The notes below the pieces were generated by a model. It saw nothing but the letters and a program-made list of their open reading frames with translations. It was not told the DNA's origin and made no database searches. A stretch of DNA of 64,000 nucleotides. Origin: Anaerolineales bacterium. GTDB taxonomy: Bacteria > Chloroflexota > Anaerolineae > JAAEKA01. The stretch lies in contig JACKBI010000008.1 of the NCBI GenBank assembly GCA_020634615.1, forward strand, positions 186,001 to 250,000. The letters are read 5' to 3'. Below, piece by piece: positions 32,849 through 41,846 of the stretch (the first letter of the stretch is position 1; each line of letters begins with the position of its first letter). Made by a program: the position numbers and the translations under genes.

Positions 32849-33766
32849 ATGGCTGGTAACACAACAGGAGGCGGGTCACAGCCCGCCTCCCTTGCTACGC
32901 ACGAACGGCGCGCGCTGCCTGCGGTCTTCACCCGCTGGTGGCACGCGCTGCGCGAACTGTACGCGCGCCCGTCGTCGGCGCTGGGGACAACGCTGGTGCT
33001 GGTGTTCCTCGCGATGGCCCTTTTCGGCCCGTTGATCGCGCCCTATAGCGCCACCGAGCAGATCTCAGGAGCGGCGCGCCAGGCGCCGTCCGTGCAGCAC
33101 CTCTTCGGCACCGACCACCTGGGGCGGGACGTGTTCAGCCGGGTGGTGCTGGGCGCGCGTGACATCCTGGCGCTGGCCGGGCTGGGCACGCTGTTCGCGG
33201 TGGTCATCGGCACCTTGATCGGACTGTTCAGCGCCTACCGCGGCGGCCTGACTGACGAGGTGACTTTTCGTTTTTTCGACAGCCTGCTGGCCCTTCCAGC
33301 GCTGCTGCTGGCGCTGCTGGTGCTGGGTGTAGTCGGTCCCTCGCGCAACAGCGTCCTGGTCGTGCTGGTCATCGTCTACGTCCCCATCGTGGCGCGGGTG
33401 GTGCGCAGCGTGGTGCTGTCCACCAAGCAAAAGGGCTACGTTGAAGCTGCACGGCTGCAGGGCGAAAGCACCGCATCGATCGTTCGTCGCGACATTTTTC
33501 CGTCGGTCACGCCGGCGTTGACGGTAGAAGCCGGGCTGCGGTTCTCCTACGCGATCTTCCTCGTCGCGTCGCTGGGGTTTCTGGGTGTCGGCGTCCAGCC
33601 GCCCAATCCCGACTGGGGACTGATGGTCAGCCAGGCTCGTCCGTATGTGTCACTGACGCCGTGGGCGCTATACTTCCCCGCGGCGGCCATCGCTTTGCTG
33701 GTCATCGGTGTCAATCTGGCTGCCGACGGATTGAAGCGTGTCATGCTGCCTGGCAGGGAGGTCTAG
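32849..33766 (+). CDS. ABC transporter permease, DppC/OppC type
   Basis: 305 residues with a cytoplasmic N-terminus, first TM at about 45-65, the marker FGTDHLGRDVFSRVVLGAR, five further TMs and the coupling helix YVEAARLQGESTASIVRRDIFPSV (EAA loop) that docks onto the ATPase. The C-terminus keeps LGFLGVGVQPPNPDWGLMV, typical of DppC. It forms the pore with the DppB-like protein at 36096. The ATPase gene follows with no gap. Confidence 0.93.
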   Translation: MAGNTTGGGSQPASLATHERRALPAVFTRWWHALRELYARPSSALGTTLVLVFLAMALFGPLIAPYSATEQISGAARQAPSVQHLFGTDHLGRDVFSRVVLGARDILALAGLGTLFAVVIGTLIGLFSAYRGGLTDEVTFRFFDSLLALPALLLALLVLGVVGPSRNSVLVVLVIVYVPIVARVVRSVVLSTKQKGYVEAARLQGESTASIVRRDIFPSVTPALTVEAGLRFSYAIFLVASLGFLGVGVQPPNPDWGLMVSQARPYVSLTPWALYFPAAAIALLVIGVNLAADGLKRVMLPGREV

Positions 33767-35857
33767 GTGTCTGACGAGCCGCATCGGGCGCTGGAAGTCG
33801 AAGGTCTCACGGTCACCTACCGCCGCGGCCAGGGTTCGCTGGATGCGGTGCGCAACGTCAGCCTGCGCATCGCCGAGGGACAGGCCTACGGGTTGGTGGG
33901 CGAGAGCGGATCGGGCAAGAGCACGCTGGCGCTGGCGATCATGCAATATCTGCCGGAAAACGGGTTGATCAGCGGGGGAGCCATTCGGCTGGCAGGCCAG
34001 GAGTTGGCGACCTTGCCAGGCGAACAGATGCGGCAGGTCTGGCGGGAACAGATCAAGTTGGTGCCGCAAGATCCCGGGTCGTCGCTCAACCCGTCCTTGC
34101 GGATCGGTGACCAACTCGACGAGGCGCTGAGCGACGGCGGTGAGACGCGCGGTGGGGTACGCGAACGGTCGCTGGAGCAACTGCGGCAGGTCCACATAGC
34201 CGATCCTGAGCGCGTTGCAGCCAGCTATCCACACCAGCTTAGCGGCGGGATGCAACAGCGGGTCCTGATAGCGATGGCACTGGCCGGCCAGCCCAGCCTG
34301 CTGATCCTGGATGAGCCAACCACCAACCTCGACGTAACCACCGAAGCTGCCATTCTCGACCTGGTGTGCGAACTTGTCCAGTCGCATCAAACGGCCATGC
34401 TGTACGTGTCCCACAACCTGGCTGTCGTGGCAGCCGTCTGCGACCGCATAGCGGTGCTGTATGCCGGCGAGCTGGTGGAGGACCTGACGCCGGAGCAGTT
34501 GCGCAGCCAGCCGCTGCATCCATACACCGTGGGATTGCTGGACAGCTTGCCGCGGGTCGGCCAGCGGGCGGGCGTCGATCCGCTGCTGCCCATCGCCGGC
34601 AACATGCCGCGGCTCGATGAAGTGCCTGCCGGCTGCGTCTTTGCGCCGCGCTGCCCTATTGCGCTGCAACTCTGCCATGAGCTGCGGCCCGACCTTGAAG
34701 CGACCCAGCAAGGTAGTCTTGTGCGCTGCCATCGCTGGCGCGAGATTCAGGCGGGCGCCGTGGATCTGCGCGCCGCGCGTCCGGCGAATGTGACCGCACC
34801 AGACGAATCCCTGAGCGGCAAGATTGCGCTGGAAACGAAGGACCTGGTCAAGCATTTCCCCGTGCGGCGCTCACTGCGGGAGGCGCTGCGTCGCACGCCG
34901 CCGCGGTCTGTTCATGCCGTCGATGACGTGTCGTTGCAGGTTGGCCAGCGCCGCACTTTGGGGCTGGTGGGTGAGAGCGGCAGCGGCAAGACGACCACCG
35001 CTCGCTGTATCGTCGGGCTGGTGGAGCGCACGGGCGGCGAGGTGTCGCTGTTCGATATTGCGCTGGCTCCGGGGCTGGATGGGCGGGACGCGGCTGTACT
35101 GCACCGCTTGCAGATGGTTTTCCAAAACCCCGAGGAGGCGCTGAACCCGCATCGCACGGTAGGTGACGTGTTGCAGCGCTCGCTGGAACGCATGAGGGGG
35201 CTTGGCAAAACTGAGGCGCGCCAGCAGGCCGGTCGTTTGTTGGAGGCGGTGCGTCTCCCGCCCTCCTATCTCGACCACACGCCCGGCCAGCTCAGCGGGG
35301 GCGAGAAGCAACGGGTCGCTATCGCCCGCGCCTTTGCCTCCAACCCTGACGTGTTGATCCTGGACGAATCGGTGTCAGCGCTGGATGTGTCAGTGCAGGC
35401 GTCGATCCTCAATCTGCTGACCGATCTGCAAAGCGAGCAAGGCAGCGCCTATCTGTTCATCTCACATGATCTGGCCGCGGTCTCATATCTGGCCGACGAC
35501 ATCGCCGTGATGTATCTGGGACAGGTGGTTGAGATCGGGCCGACTGAGCAGGTCCTGCAGCCGCCGTTTCATCCATACACGGAAGCACTGTTGTCGGCCG
35601 TGCCGCGCATCGACGCTGCTGCGGGGATCGAGCGTATCCTGCTTAGCGGAGACTTGCCCAGCGCGGTCGATCCGCCGGGCGGGTGCCGGTTCCACACCCG
35701 CTGTCCGCGCCTGCTGGGAGAAATCTGCCGCACGCAGGCGCCGCCCTGGCAGCAAGCCGCGCCCGGCCACCGCTATCGCTGCCACATCGCGCCCAATGAG
35801 TTGGCGGCAATGCAGTCGCCAGCCTTCAGAGACCACATCACTACTGTGTCACCCTGA
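33767..35857 (+). CDS. Fused peptide-type ABC transporter ATPases (DppD-DppF)
   Basis: 696 residues, two complete ABC ATPases in one chain. Half 1: Walker A GESGSGKST, signature LSGGMQQR, Walker B LLILDEPT, and the C-terminal CVFAPRCP...C cluster segment of OppD/DppD. Half 2: Walker A GESGSGKTT, signature LSGGEKQR, Walker B VLILDESVSALD, then CRFHTRCPRLLGEIC. Both halves have the Cys motif that holds a [4Fe-4S] cluster in Dpp/Opp ATPases. It starts with GTG directly after the permease stop, with AGGGAGG 5 nt upstream. Powers uptake through the two permeases. Fusion of D and F is known in other transporters but is not the common form. Confidence 0.93.
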   Translation: MSDEPHRALEVEGLTVTYRRGQGSLDAVRNVSLRIAEGQAYGLVGESGSGKSTLALAIMQYLPENGLISGGAIRLAGQELATLPGEQMRQVWREQIKLVPQDPGSSLNPSLRIGDQLDEALSDGGETRGGVRERSLEQLRQVHIADPERVAASYPHQLSGGMQQRVLIAMALAGQPSLLILDEPTTNLDVTTEAAILDLVCELVQSHQTAMLYVSHNLAVVAAVCDRIAVLYAGELVEDLTPEQLRSQPLHPYTVGLLDSLPRVGQRAGVDPLLPIAGNMPRLDEVPAGCVFAPRCPIALQLCHELRPDLEATQQGSLVRCHRWREIQAGAVDLRAARPANVTAPDESLSGKIALETKDLVKHFPVRRSLREALRRTPPRSVHAVDDVSLQVGQRRTLGLVGESGSGKTTTARCIVGLVERTGGEVSLFDIALAPGLDGRDAAVLHRLQMVFQNPEEALNPHRTVGDVLQRSLERMRGLGKTEARQQAGRLLEAVRLPPSYLDHTPGQLSGGEKQRVAIARAFASNPDVLILDESVSALDVSVQASILNLLTDLQSEQGSAYLFISHDLAAVSYLADDIAVMYLGQVVEIGPTEQVLQPPFHPYTEALLSAVPRIDAAAGIERILLSGDLPSAVDPPGGCRFHTRCPRLLGEICRTQAPPWQQAAPGHRYRCHIAPNELAAMQSPAFRDHITTVSP

Positions 35858-36095
35858 GCGGCTCGATCATGCAATCAACACTGACACACAACATCAGCGA
35901 AGGGTCGCGCCCCGCATGGGCCGCGAGATTCTTCGCTGGAATCGGCTTGCAGATGCACGGTTCGCCACCATCGCTCTGGACTTGCAATGTCAATTGGCTT
36001 CGCAAAGTCGCTCAGAATGACAACGTAGCACCAGGCGAACAAAACGGCTGGCAGCGGCGTGAGAATAGTGCACGGCCAACCGGGGCAGCCAGCCG
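35858..36095. other. 238-bp gap inside the transporter cluster
   Basis: No credible gene. Contains GCGAGATTCTTCGCTG near 35930 and GCTCAGAATGACA near 36010, words typical of dispersed intergenic repeats at many bacterial gene ends, so a repeat element probably inserted between the ATPase and the second permease. No clear terminator was seen. Confidence 0.45.
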
Positions 36096-37040
36096 ATGAG
36101 TCGCTACATTGCCCGCCGGCTGTTGTTCCTGCTGCTGACGTTGCTGCTGACGTCGATGATCATCTTCGTCGTGACGCAGTGGCTGCCTGGCGACGTGGCG
36201 CGTGTGATCCTGGGACGCGAGGCCAGCGAGCCGGCTTTGGCTGCGTTGCGCGCCGAGCTTGGCCTTGACCAGCCGCTGCCGCTGCAATACGTCTCGTGGC
36301 TGGGACGTTTCCTGACCGGCGATTGGGGTACGTCCTACAGCACCGGGGAACCGGTACGGGCGTTGGTGCTGGAGCGGGCTGGCAATTCGATGATGCTGGC
36401 GGGACTGACGCTTCTGATCGCCGTGCCGTTGTCGCTGTTGCTGGGCGTGGTGGCCGGGCTCAAGGCCGACAAGCCGCTGGATGCCACCATCAGTATCGGC
36501 TCGCTGGCAGTGGTCGGGCTGCCTGAATTCGTGACCGGCCTGATCCTGATCGAGGTGTTCGCGTTCCGGCTGCATCTGTTCCCGGCCAATTCCTCGATCC
36601 GGCCCGGCACAGGCTTCTTTGAGGCGCTGCCACAGCTCGTGCTGCCGGCATTGACGGCAACTTTCGTGTTGCTGGCCTACGTGACCCGGCTGACACGCGC
36701 CGGCGTGGTCGAGGAGATGCGTCAGGGCTACGTGCGCACGGCGACGCTCAAAGGGTTGCCGCGGCGCACGGTGGTCGGCCGGCACGTGCTGCGTAACGCG
36801 TTGCTGCCGACCATTACCGTGCTTGCCATCAGCTTTGGCTGGCTGATCGGCGGCCTGATTGTCATCGAGAACGTCTTTAACTACCCGGGACTGGGCCGGC
36901 TGATGACCTTCGCTATCGACCGCCGCGACTTGCCGCTGATGCAGGCCATTACCCTGATCACCGTGCTGGCGTTCGCGCTGGCGAACCTGGGCGCTGACCT
37001 CTTGTATGCTGGCTTGAACCCGCGCATTCGGCTGGAATGA
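36096..37040 (+). CDS. ABC transporter permease, DppB/OppB type
   Basis: 314 residues: short N-terminus, six TM helices, the N-terminal motif YIARRLLFLLLTLLLTSMIIFVVTQWLPGD typical of DppB, and the EAA coupling loop YVRTATLKGLPRRTVVGRHVLRNALLP. Partner of the DppC-like permease. Its place last in the cluster, after the ATPases and the 238-bp gap, is unusual because dppB normally comes first after the binding protein. Confidence 0.92.
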   Translation: MSRYIARRLLFLLLTLLLTSMIIFVVTQWLPGDVARVILGREASEPALAALRAELGLDQPLPLQYVSWLGRFLTGDWGTSYSTGEPVRALVLERAGNSMMLAGLTLLIAVPLSLLLGVVAGLKADKPLDATISIGSLAVVGLPEFVTGLILIEVFAFRLHLFPANSSIRPGTGFFEALPQLVLPALTATFVLLAYVTRLTRAGVVEEMRQGYVRTATLKGLPRRTVVGRHVLRNALLPTITVLAISFGWLIGGLIVIENVFNYPGLGRLMTFAIDRRDLPLMQAITLITVLAFALANLGADLLYAGLNPRIRLE

Positions 37041-37064
37041 CAACATACACCGACGGAGATCTTC

Positions 37065-37409
37065 ATGAGCAACAACGAGAACAATGAGTCAGGTGGACGC
37101 TATTATCTCTGGATGGCAGTATTTGCCGTGGTGTTTTTTGTATCTGCCGGGATTGTCCTGCTGGTGTGGGGAAACACGGCACGCGGCATGAGTGCCGGTG
37201 TGTTGGACGATCCGCGGCTGGTGGTCGGGATCACGTTGGTCACCGCTGCCACATCGCTGGTTGGTTTCGTGTCCACTACCTGGCTTGCGTGGCGCAAGGA
37301 GAGCCGTGACTCGGCGTCGTACAAGCTGCAAGTCGAGCGGCAGCAACTGGAGATCGAGCGTCTGCGACTCGAGCTGGAAAAGGAGCGGGGGAAGGGAAGT
37401 GGGAATTAG
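37065..37409 (+). CDS. Small membrane protein with C-terminal coiled coil
   Basis: 114 residues: two TM helices (YYLWMAVFAVVFFVSAGIVLLV and LVVGITLVTAATSLVGFVSTT) and a basic, coiled-coil tail (LQVERQQLEIERLRLELEKE). Both ends are in the cytoplasm if the tail is inside. No family recognised. Follows the permease by 24 nt with GGAG before ATG, so it may be translated from the transporter transcript, perhaps as an accessory subunit. Confidence 0.65.
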   Translation: MSNNENNESGGRYYLWMAVFAVVFFVSAGIVLLVWGNTARGMSAGVLDDPRLVVGITLVTAATSLVGFVSTTWLAWRKESRDSASYKLQVERQQLEIERLRLELEKERGKGSGN

Positions 37410-37528
37410 CCGAGCCGCCGTTTGATGGCGACGAAGAAGCTACGCTGGTAAACCGCGAAGCTTGGATGCCCGCCGGCGAGGGGAATGACGGAATCAACGG
37501 TTGCTAAAGGAAGCTTTGGCGAACAGGG

Positions 37529-37990
37529 TCATGGACCTGCAAGCTCCAACAGCAATCTGCCCTGGCTGCTACGCTCGGCCATCCAGCCCTCATCAGCCGC
37601 AAAGCGGACTTGCCACCAGCGCAACCCATCCAGGTCCACCGGGCCGCCGGTGATGGTTCCTGGAGCGCCTGCTGACACCGTTCGCAACGTGTCGCCAGCC
37701 GGTTTGTTTTGATAGCCAGGGGTGCGCCGCAGGTTGACACCACCATCATACGCAATCGTCACAGGATCTCCGTTCGCAAACGATTGGCCCTCGGGCCGGC
37801 TGGCCTGGACGCTTACAGCCGCCGGTGCGACCGGTGTCCACGACGGACCTGACTTGAACTCATCGAGATTGCCGCCTGTCAGCACGGCCATCAGTGTCAC
37901 CAGGCTGCACATAGCGAGGGCCGCGAAGGTGATCAGCGCCCAGGGCAGCGGGCGTTTCGTTGGCTTGGCAGGTGGCGGTGTGGCGTTCAT
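37529..37990 (-). CDS. Single-TM protein with SH3b-like extracellular domain
   Basis: 153 residues: short Pro/Lys-rich cytoplasmic end, one TM helix (PWALITFAALAMCSLVTLMAVLTGG), then an outside SH3-like beta barrel with GGVNLRRTPGYQNKPAGDTLRTV and RWWQVRFAADEGWMAE. SH3b domains usually bind peptidoglycan. ATG at 37990 lies 7 nt beyond a TATAAT box, so the message probably has no leader and the longer frame from 38026 is excluded. Function unknown; wall sensing or adhesion are possible. Confidence 0.75.
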   Translation of the reverse strand: MNATPPPAKPTKRPLPWALITFAALAMCSLVTLMAVLTGGNLDEFKSGPSWTPVAPAAVSVQASRPEGQSFANGDPVTIAYDGGVNLRRTPGYQNKPAGDTLRTVSAGAPGTITGGPVDLDGLRWWQVRFAADEGWMAERSSQGRLLLELAGP

Positions 37991-37997
37991 GCCAGCA

Positions 37998-38026
37998 ATT
38001 ATAGCCCGCGCGGATGGGCGCTGCAA
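37998..38026 (-). promoter_or_regulatory. Promoter of the SH3b protein gene, leaderless
   Basis: Minus strand TTGCAG (38026-38021), 17 nt, TATAAT (38003-37998). The expected transcription start falls on or next to the ATG at 37990. Confidence 0.6.
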
Positions 38027-38034
38027 GCAGCGAG

Positions 38035-38063
38035 TTGGGGCGCGTTGACGGGCGTGTTATAAT
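38035..38063 (+). promoter_or_regulatory. Promoter of the phosphoesterase gene
   Basis: TTGGGG (38035-38040), 17 nt, TATAAT (38058-38063); about 37 nt leader. Back-to-back with the divergent promoter at 37998. Confidence 0.55.
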
Positions 38064-38106
38064 CCCTCTCTGCCAAAGATACCCTTACTATAAAACGAGG
38101 TTCACC

Positions 38107-38625
38107 ATGCTTATCGCTGTGATGTCGGACGTTCATGACAACGTCTGGAACCTGGCTGACGCGCTGGAGAAGATCCGCGCGGCCGGCGCATCCGCTTTGA
38201 TTTTCTGCGGCGACTTCTGCGCGCCGTTCACGTTGCTGCAGATCGGCCAGGGATTCGCCGGGGCGGTGCATTGCGTGTTTGGCAACAACGATGGCGATCC
38301 GCGGCTGCTGATGCGCAACGCTGCTGCTGCTGGCAATGTGACCATCCACGGCCAGTATGCCGAGCTGGAGCTGGGCGGGCGGCGCATTGCCGTCAACCAC
38401 TATCCGGAAATCGCGCGCCGGCTGGTCCAATCGGGGCAGTTCGACCTGGTGTGCTACGGCCACGATCATCAGGCGTTGGTGGAGTTGGTAGGCGACTCCG
38501 TATTGGCCAACCCCGGCGAGATCATGGGGCGTTTCGGCAGGCCGACTTTCGGCCTCTACGACTGCGACGCGCACCGGTTCTCGCACATCGATGTGCGTCA
38601 TTACCCGGCAACGGCCGGCGCGTAG
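38107..38625 (+). CDS. YfcE/MJ0936-type metallophosphoesterase
   Basis: 172 residues. All calcineurin-like metal motifs are present: SDVHDN (D-x-H), CGDFC (GD), GNNDGD (GNxD), NHYP (in place of the usual HGH/H), and GHDH. Small members of this family hydrolyse phosphodiesters such as bis-p-nitrophenyl phosphate or 2',3'-cyclic nucleotides; the physiological substrate is unknown. ATG 38107 follows GAGG. The next gene starts 12 nt later in the same operon. Confidence 0.88.
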   Translation: MLIAVMSDVHDNVWNLADALEKIRAAGASALIFCGDFCAPFTLLQIGQGFAGAVHCVFGNNDGDPRLLMRNAAAAGNVTIHGQYAELELGGRRIAVNHYPEIARRLVQSGQFDLVCYGHDHQALVELVGDSVLANPGEIMGRFGRPTFGLYDCDAHRFSHIDVRHYPATAGA

Positions 38626-38637
38626 ACAGGAGACAGC

Positions 38638-39420
38638 ATGAAAGTTGGCGGCATGACCAACCCGCAGCGCGATGTGTTGGATGAGATCAGGCAGGTGGCT
38701 GCGGACGGGTTCGACTTCGTGGATCTTACGCTGGAAGCGCCGAAAGCCGAGCCGCAGCAGATCAATGCAGCCGCGGTTCGGCGGGCGCTGGAAGACCACG
38801 GCCTGGGGATTGTTTGCCACGCGGCGCCGTATTTGCCGGTCAACAACCCGTCGGCTGCTGTCCGGCGAGCTGCACTGGATGAGCTTTTGCGCTGCCTCGA
38901 CATGGCTGCCGAACTGGGCGCCGGGCTGCTGACCACTCATTACGCGGGCTATCCGGGTTTCTGGCCTGAGGCGGCCGGTTATGAGCTGTACGGGCAGTTG
39001 TATCAGCGGTTGTGCGGCGAAGGCGCCAGGCGAGGCGTCAAGGTCGCCATGGAAAACCAACCTGGCAACACGCACCAACTCAAGGCTTATCGCGAGATAT
39101 TTGCGCGCTCTCCCGACCTGTATCTATTGCTGGACATCGGCCATGCCAACATCAATGTACAACGCAATCTGGCGCGCGAGTATCTGTTCGCGCTGGCCGA
39201 TCGGCTGGCGCATGTGCATGTGTCCGACAACGACGGCGCGGCGGATCAGCATTTGCCGCTGGGGACGCCGTCAAAGCGGGGCGTGAGTTGGCGTAAGGTA
39301 GTGGCGGATTTGAAGTCGTTCGGCTACGACGGGACGGTCACCATCGAGGTATTCTCCACGGACCGCGGCTACCGGCGGGACAGTTTGGCGCGTTGGAAAG
39401 CCTGGTGGAACGGGAAATAG
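38638..39420 (+). CDS. Sugar-phosphate isomerase/epimerase-like TIM barrel
   Basis: 260 residues, AP-endonuclease-2/xylose-isomerase-like barrel: VCHAAPYLPVNNP (His ligand), LTTHYAGYP, KVAMENQPG (Glu ligand), LLLDIGHANI (Asp/His) and HVHVSDNDGAADQHLPLG (His/Asp), ending TVTIEVFS (Glu). A divalent metal site for keto-aldose isomerisation, epimerisation or dehydration is intact. Substrate unknown. AGGAG precedes ATG 38638; in an operon with the phosphoesterase. Confidence 0.87.
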   Translation: MKVGGMTNPQRDVLDEIRQVAADGFDFVDLTLEAPKAEPQQINAAAVRRALEDHGLGIVCHAAPYLPVNNPSAAVRRAALDELLRCLDMAAELGAGLLTTHYAGYPGFWPEAAGYELYGQLYQRLCGEGARRGVKVAMENQPGNTHQLKAYREIFARSPDLYLLLDIGHANINVQRNLAREYLFALADRLAHVHVSDNDGAADQHLPLGTPSKRGVSWRKVVADLKSFGYDGTVTIEVFSTDRGYRRDSLARWKAWWNGK

Positions 39421-39591
39421 CACCAAACATCGGGTATATTTCGTGTAGTCGCAACACTATGCATACAACTCTTAAGTTCTAACAATTACCAAGCAGGTTA
39501 CGCTATGCGAATCGTTTGGTGGGCGGCTATGCTGAGCTGATGTGTATCGGCTTGGGTAGTTGAGCAAAAAGGCTGGAAGTCGGTCGCTTGC

Positions 39592-40245
39592 TCAAGGATT
39601 TACCGCGGAACGGTGACGCAGCAGTAGCAGCGGGGCAGTGGCGACAAGAATCAGCCCGAGGGCGAGCAAAATTGGGCCTGCGCCAAGCGGCGTGGGGTGA
39701 CCGTAGATAACTTCCAATGGGGATCGCAATTTCATAAAGCTTGTCAGGGGGAGGGCAATGCTGAGAAGCGCAAGCAGCGCAGTCAGACCGGCACCGAAAA
39801 GGAGAGGCAAACGTCGCAACAGGGGATAGGACAGTATGGCCGCCAGGACGCAAACAACAATCGCAGCGGTCTGTTTGACGAATTCAGGCGTGGCGAGCAG
39901 CGCGGGTGTCCAGGCTGGCGGCAGCATCGATAGCCCAACCGGGATGGCGAGGAGGTTGATGATCCAACGCAATGGGGGCCAGAGCCGTAATTCGCTGCGG
40001 TGCGCCAGCAGACTCATGCTGAGACTGACGGCAATCAGTGGCAGAAGAAAGACCTCGCGGGTCAGGTGAATCTCGCCGCTGCGGACCTCAGCGATGAACT
40101 TGACATATTCTGCGAGATCGATTCCCGGGACGCGCAGCCCGGCCGAAGCCGCCCAGACCCAGGCGCCCCAATAGCCCAGTGCAGTCAAGAGCCAGCCAGC
40201 CAACAAAAGGGCAGCGGGGATGTATGGACGGATCCGCTCAGCCAT
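39592..40245 (-). CDS. Multi-TM protein at the end of the polysaccharide operon
   Basis: 217 residues with six predicted TM helices and no recognised motif. It overlaps the glycosyltransferase gene by 8 nt, so belongs to the polysaccharide operon, perhaps as a flippase-like or polymer-assembly component. That role comes only from context. Confidence 0.65.
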   Translation of the reverse strand: MAERIRPYIPAALLLAGWLLTALGYWGAWVWAASAGLRVPGIDLAEYVKFIAEVRSGEIHLTREVFLLPLIAVSLSMSLLAHRSELRLWPPLRWIINLLAIPVGLSMLPPAWTPALLATPEFVKQTAAIVVCVLAAILSYPLLRRLPLLFGAGLTALLALLSIALPLTSFMKLRSPLEVIYGHPTPLGAGPILLALGLILVATAPLLLLRHRSAVNP

Positions 40246-41371
40246 TCAGCACCTGGTGGTAGGTACGCCACAGTGTCTCGGCCGACCGTCTCCAGGTGAA
40301 GCGCGCCGCGTGGTGCAATCCACGCTCGCGCAGCACTCCGCGCAGGGGCTGGTCTTCGATGAGTCTTTGAAGGGCTACTGCCAGTTGGTTCACGTCCAGG
40401 GCATCGACGAGTAGTGCTGAGTCGCCGCCCGCTTCAGGCAGCGATGAATTGTTTGCACAGACAACTGGTGTACCGCAAGCCAGCGCTTCCAGTACCGGAA
40501 TACCGTAACCTTCGTATAGCGATGGAAAGGCAAAAACATCGGCAGCGGAGTAAAGCGCAGGCAAATCAGCGTCGGCGACAAAACCGGCAAGCACAATATC
40601 TTCTCGCGATGGCGACCGATCGATCGTGCTGTAGATTTCGTCGGTTAGCCAGCCCTTTCCACCGGCAATGACGAGGCGATGGGGTAGGGGGGTGGTTTGA
40701 CGAAGGATCGTCCAGGCCCGGATGAGGGCAGGCCAGTTCTTGCGTGGTTCCAGTGTGCCGACACCAAGCACAAATGGCTTGCTGCCGATGTTATATCGAT
40801 CGCGGACGCGTCGAAGCTCGTCAGGGTCATCCACCGGCGCGAATCGGGCATCGACGCCGGGTGTCACAACGGTTACTTTGTCATGGGGGGTACGCAGCAG
40901 CCGGACGAGATCGTCCTTGGTTGCCTGGCTGTCGGCAAGAATATGATCGGCTCGCGCGACGGAACGTGGCACGACACCCGCAAGGTAGCTGCGCAGGCTC
41001 GCGTCGGCGCATTGAGGCACGGTCAGAAAGCTGAGGTCGTGAACTGTCAGGAGGGTACGCGCTTTGCGGACAGGCGGGAGGACGAAATCGCTGGCGTGAT
41101 ACAGGTCGTGGCTGCCGGCAAACAGTTCTACCGGCAGCGGCATTCGTGCACGATGCCAGCCAATTGTCAGCCAGCGGTTTGGCACCGGGATGACCCGCAA
41201 TGACATGCCTGCGGGCGGCTGGGGAAGTGGCCCGTCACTGCGACCGAACACCAGCAAGGTCGTTGTCGAATCGCCGGTCAGCGGCGCCAGTGCACTGACC
41301 AGTTCACGGGTGTGGCGGCCGATGCCCGCGCCCTGGTGAACCGCCGGCGTGTAATCTATGACGAGGCGCAC
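40238..41371 (-). CDS. GT4-family glycosyltransferase
   Basis: 377 residues, GT-B fold. N-terminal domain with DYTPAVHQGAGIGRHTREL and HDLYHASDFVLPP; C-terminal nucleotide-sugar domain with LGVGTLEPRKNWPALI and the EX7E motif FPSLYEGYGIPVLEALACGTPVV. A retaining sugar transferase at the cytoplasmic face, likely mannosyl- or glucosyl-type; the exact sugar cannot be inferred. Third gene of an operon with an O-antigen ligase and GtrA, 6 nt after gtrA. Confidence 0.92.
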   Translation of the reverse strand: MRLVIDYTPAVHQGAGIGRHTRELVSALAPLTGDSTTTLLVFGRSDGPLPQPPAGMSLRVIPVPNRWLTIGWHRARMPLPVELFAGSHDLYHASDFVLPPVRKARTLLTVHDLSFLTVPQCADASLRSYLAGVVPRSVARADHILADSQATKDDLVRLLRTPHDKVTVVTPGVDARFAPVDDPDELRRVRDRYNIGSKPFVLGVGTLEPRKNWPALIRAWTILRQTTPLPHRLVIAGGKGWLTDEIYSTIDRSPSREDIVLAGFVADADLPALYSAADVFAFPSLYEGYGIPVLEALACGTPVVCANNSSLPEAGGDSALLVDALDVNQLAVALQRLIEDQPLRGVLRERGLHHAARFTWRRSAETLWRTYHQVLNG

Positions 41372-41377
41372 GTTGAG

Positions 41378-41839
41378 CTATTCGATCCCCTTGTAGGTCC
41401 AGACGCGGTTTGCGCCGTAGTTCCAGAAAAGCACAACGCCGATCGCGATGACCTTGGCGGAGAGGTAGGCAAAAGGATCCTGGATCACGCCAGAGAAGAT
41501 CGGATGCAGACCCAGCACAATCACCTCGTTGATCGCCAGACCGATCAGGTTAACAACGGTGAACTGGACAAGCTGGCTGGCAATCGGCCGGTTGCGACTC
41601 TCTGGAAAGGTCCAGAAGCGGTTCAGGGTGAAGTTGTTGACGACCGCCAGGCTGAACCCCAGCGCTACTGCCAGCGTCAACGGCAGCCCCAGAATCTCCC
41701 TCGAGATCGTAAGCACGGTCAGATCGACCACCATACCGATGGCGCCGACGATCGCGAACTTGATAAATCTTGTCAGCTCGGTCTGGTTGAGACCAGTTCG
41801 AGCCGATAGTCGCCGGATGAACCGGTTTTGTAACGACAT
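41378..41839 (-). CDS. GtrA-family membrane protein
   Basis: 153 residues, four TM helices: FIKFAIVGAIGMVVDLTVLTI and NFTLNRFWTFPE are GtrA hallmarks, with the C-terminal FWNYGANRVWTY. GtrA proteins move or accept polyprenyl-linked sugars for surface glycosylation. ATG at 41839 is 7 nt after the ligase stop; the longer frame from 41881 would overlap the ligase by 35 nt. Confidence 0.9.
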   Translation of the reverse strand: MSLQNRFIRRLSARTGLNQTELTRFIKFAIVGAIGMVVDLTVLTISREILGLPLTLAVALGFSLAVVNNFTLNRFWTFPESRNRPIASQLVQFTVVNLIGLAINEVIVLGLHPIFSGVIQDPFAYLSAKVIAIGVVLFWNYGANRVWTYKGIE

Positions 41840-41846
41840 GGAAATT

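Noticed and set aside
30981..32879. 632-codon open frame on the minus strand opposite the substrate-binding-protein gene
   Set aside because: Shadow frame of a GC-rich gene: His/Arg/Val-rich, low-complexity and no motif, whereas the plus-strand frame is a textbook family-5 binding lipoprotein.
40690..41203. 168-codon frame opposite the glycosyltransferase
   Set aside because: Antisense to a gene with an intact GT4 EX7E motif; no protein signature of its own.
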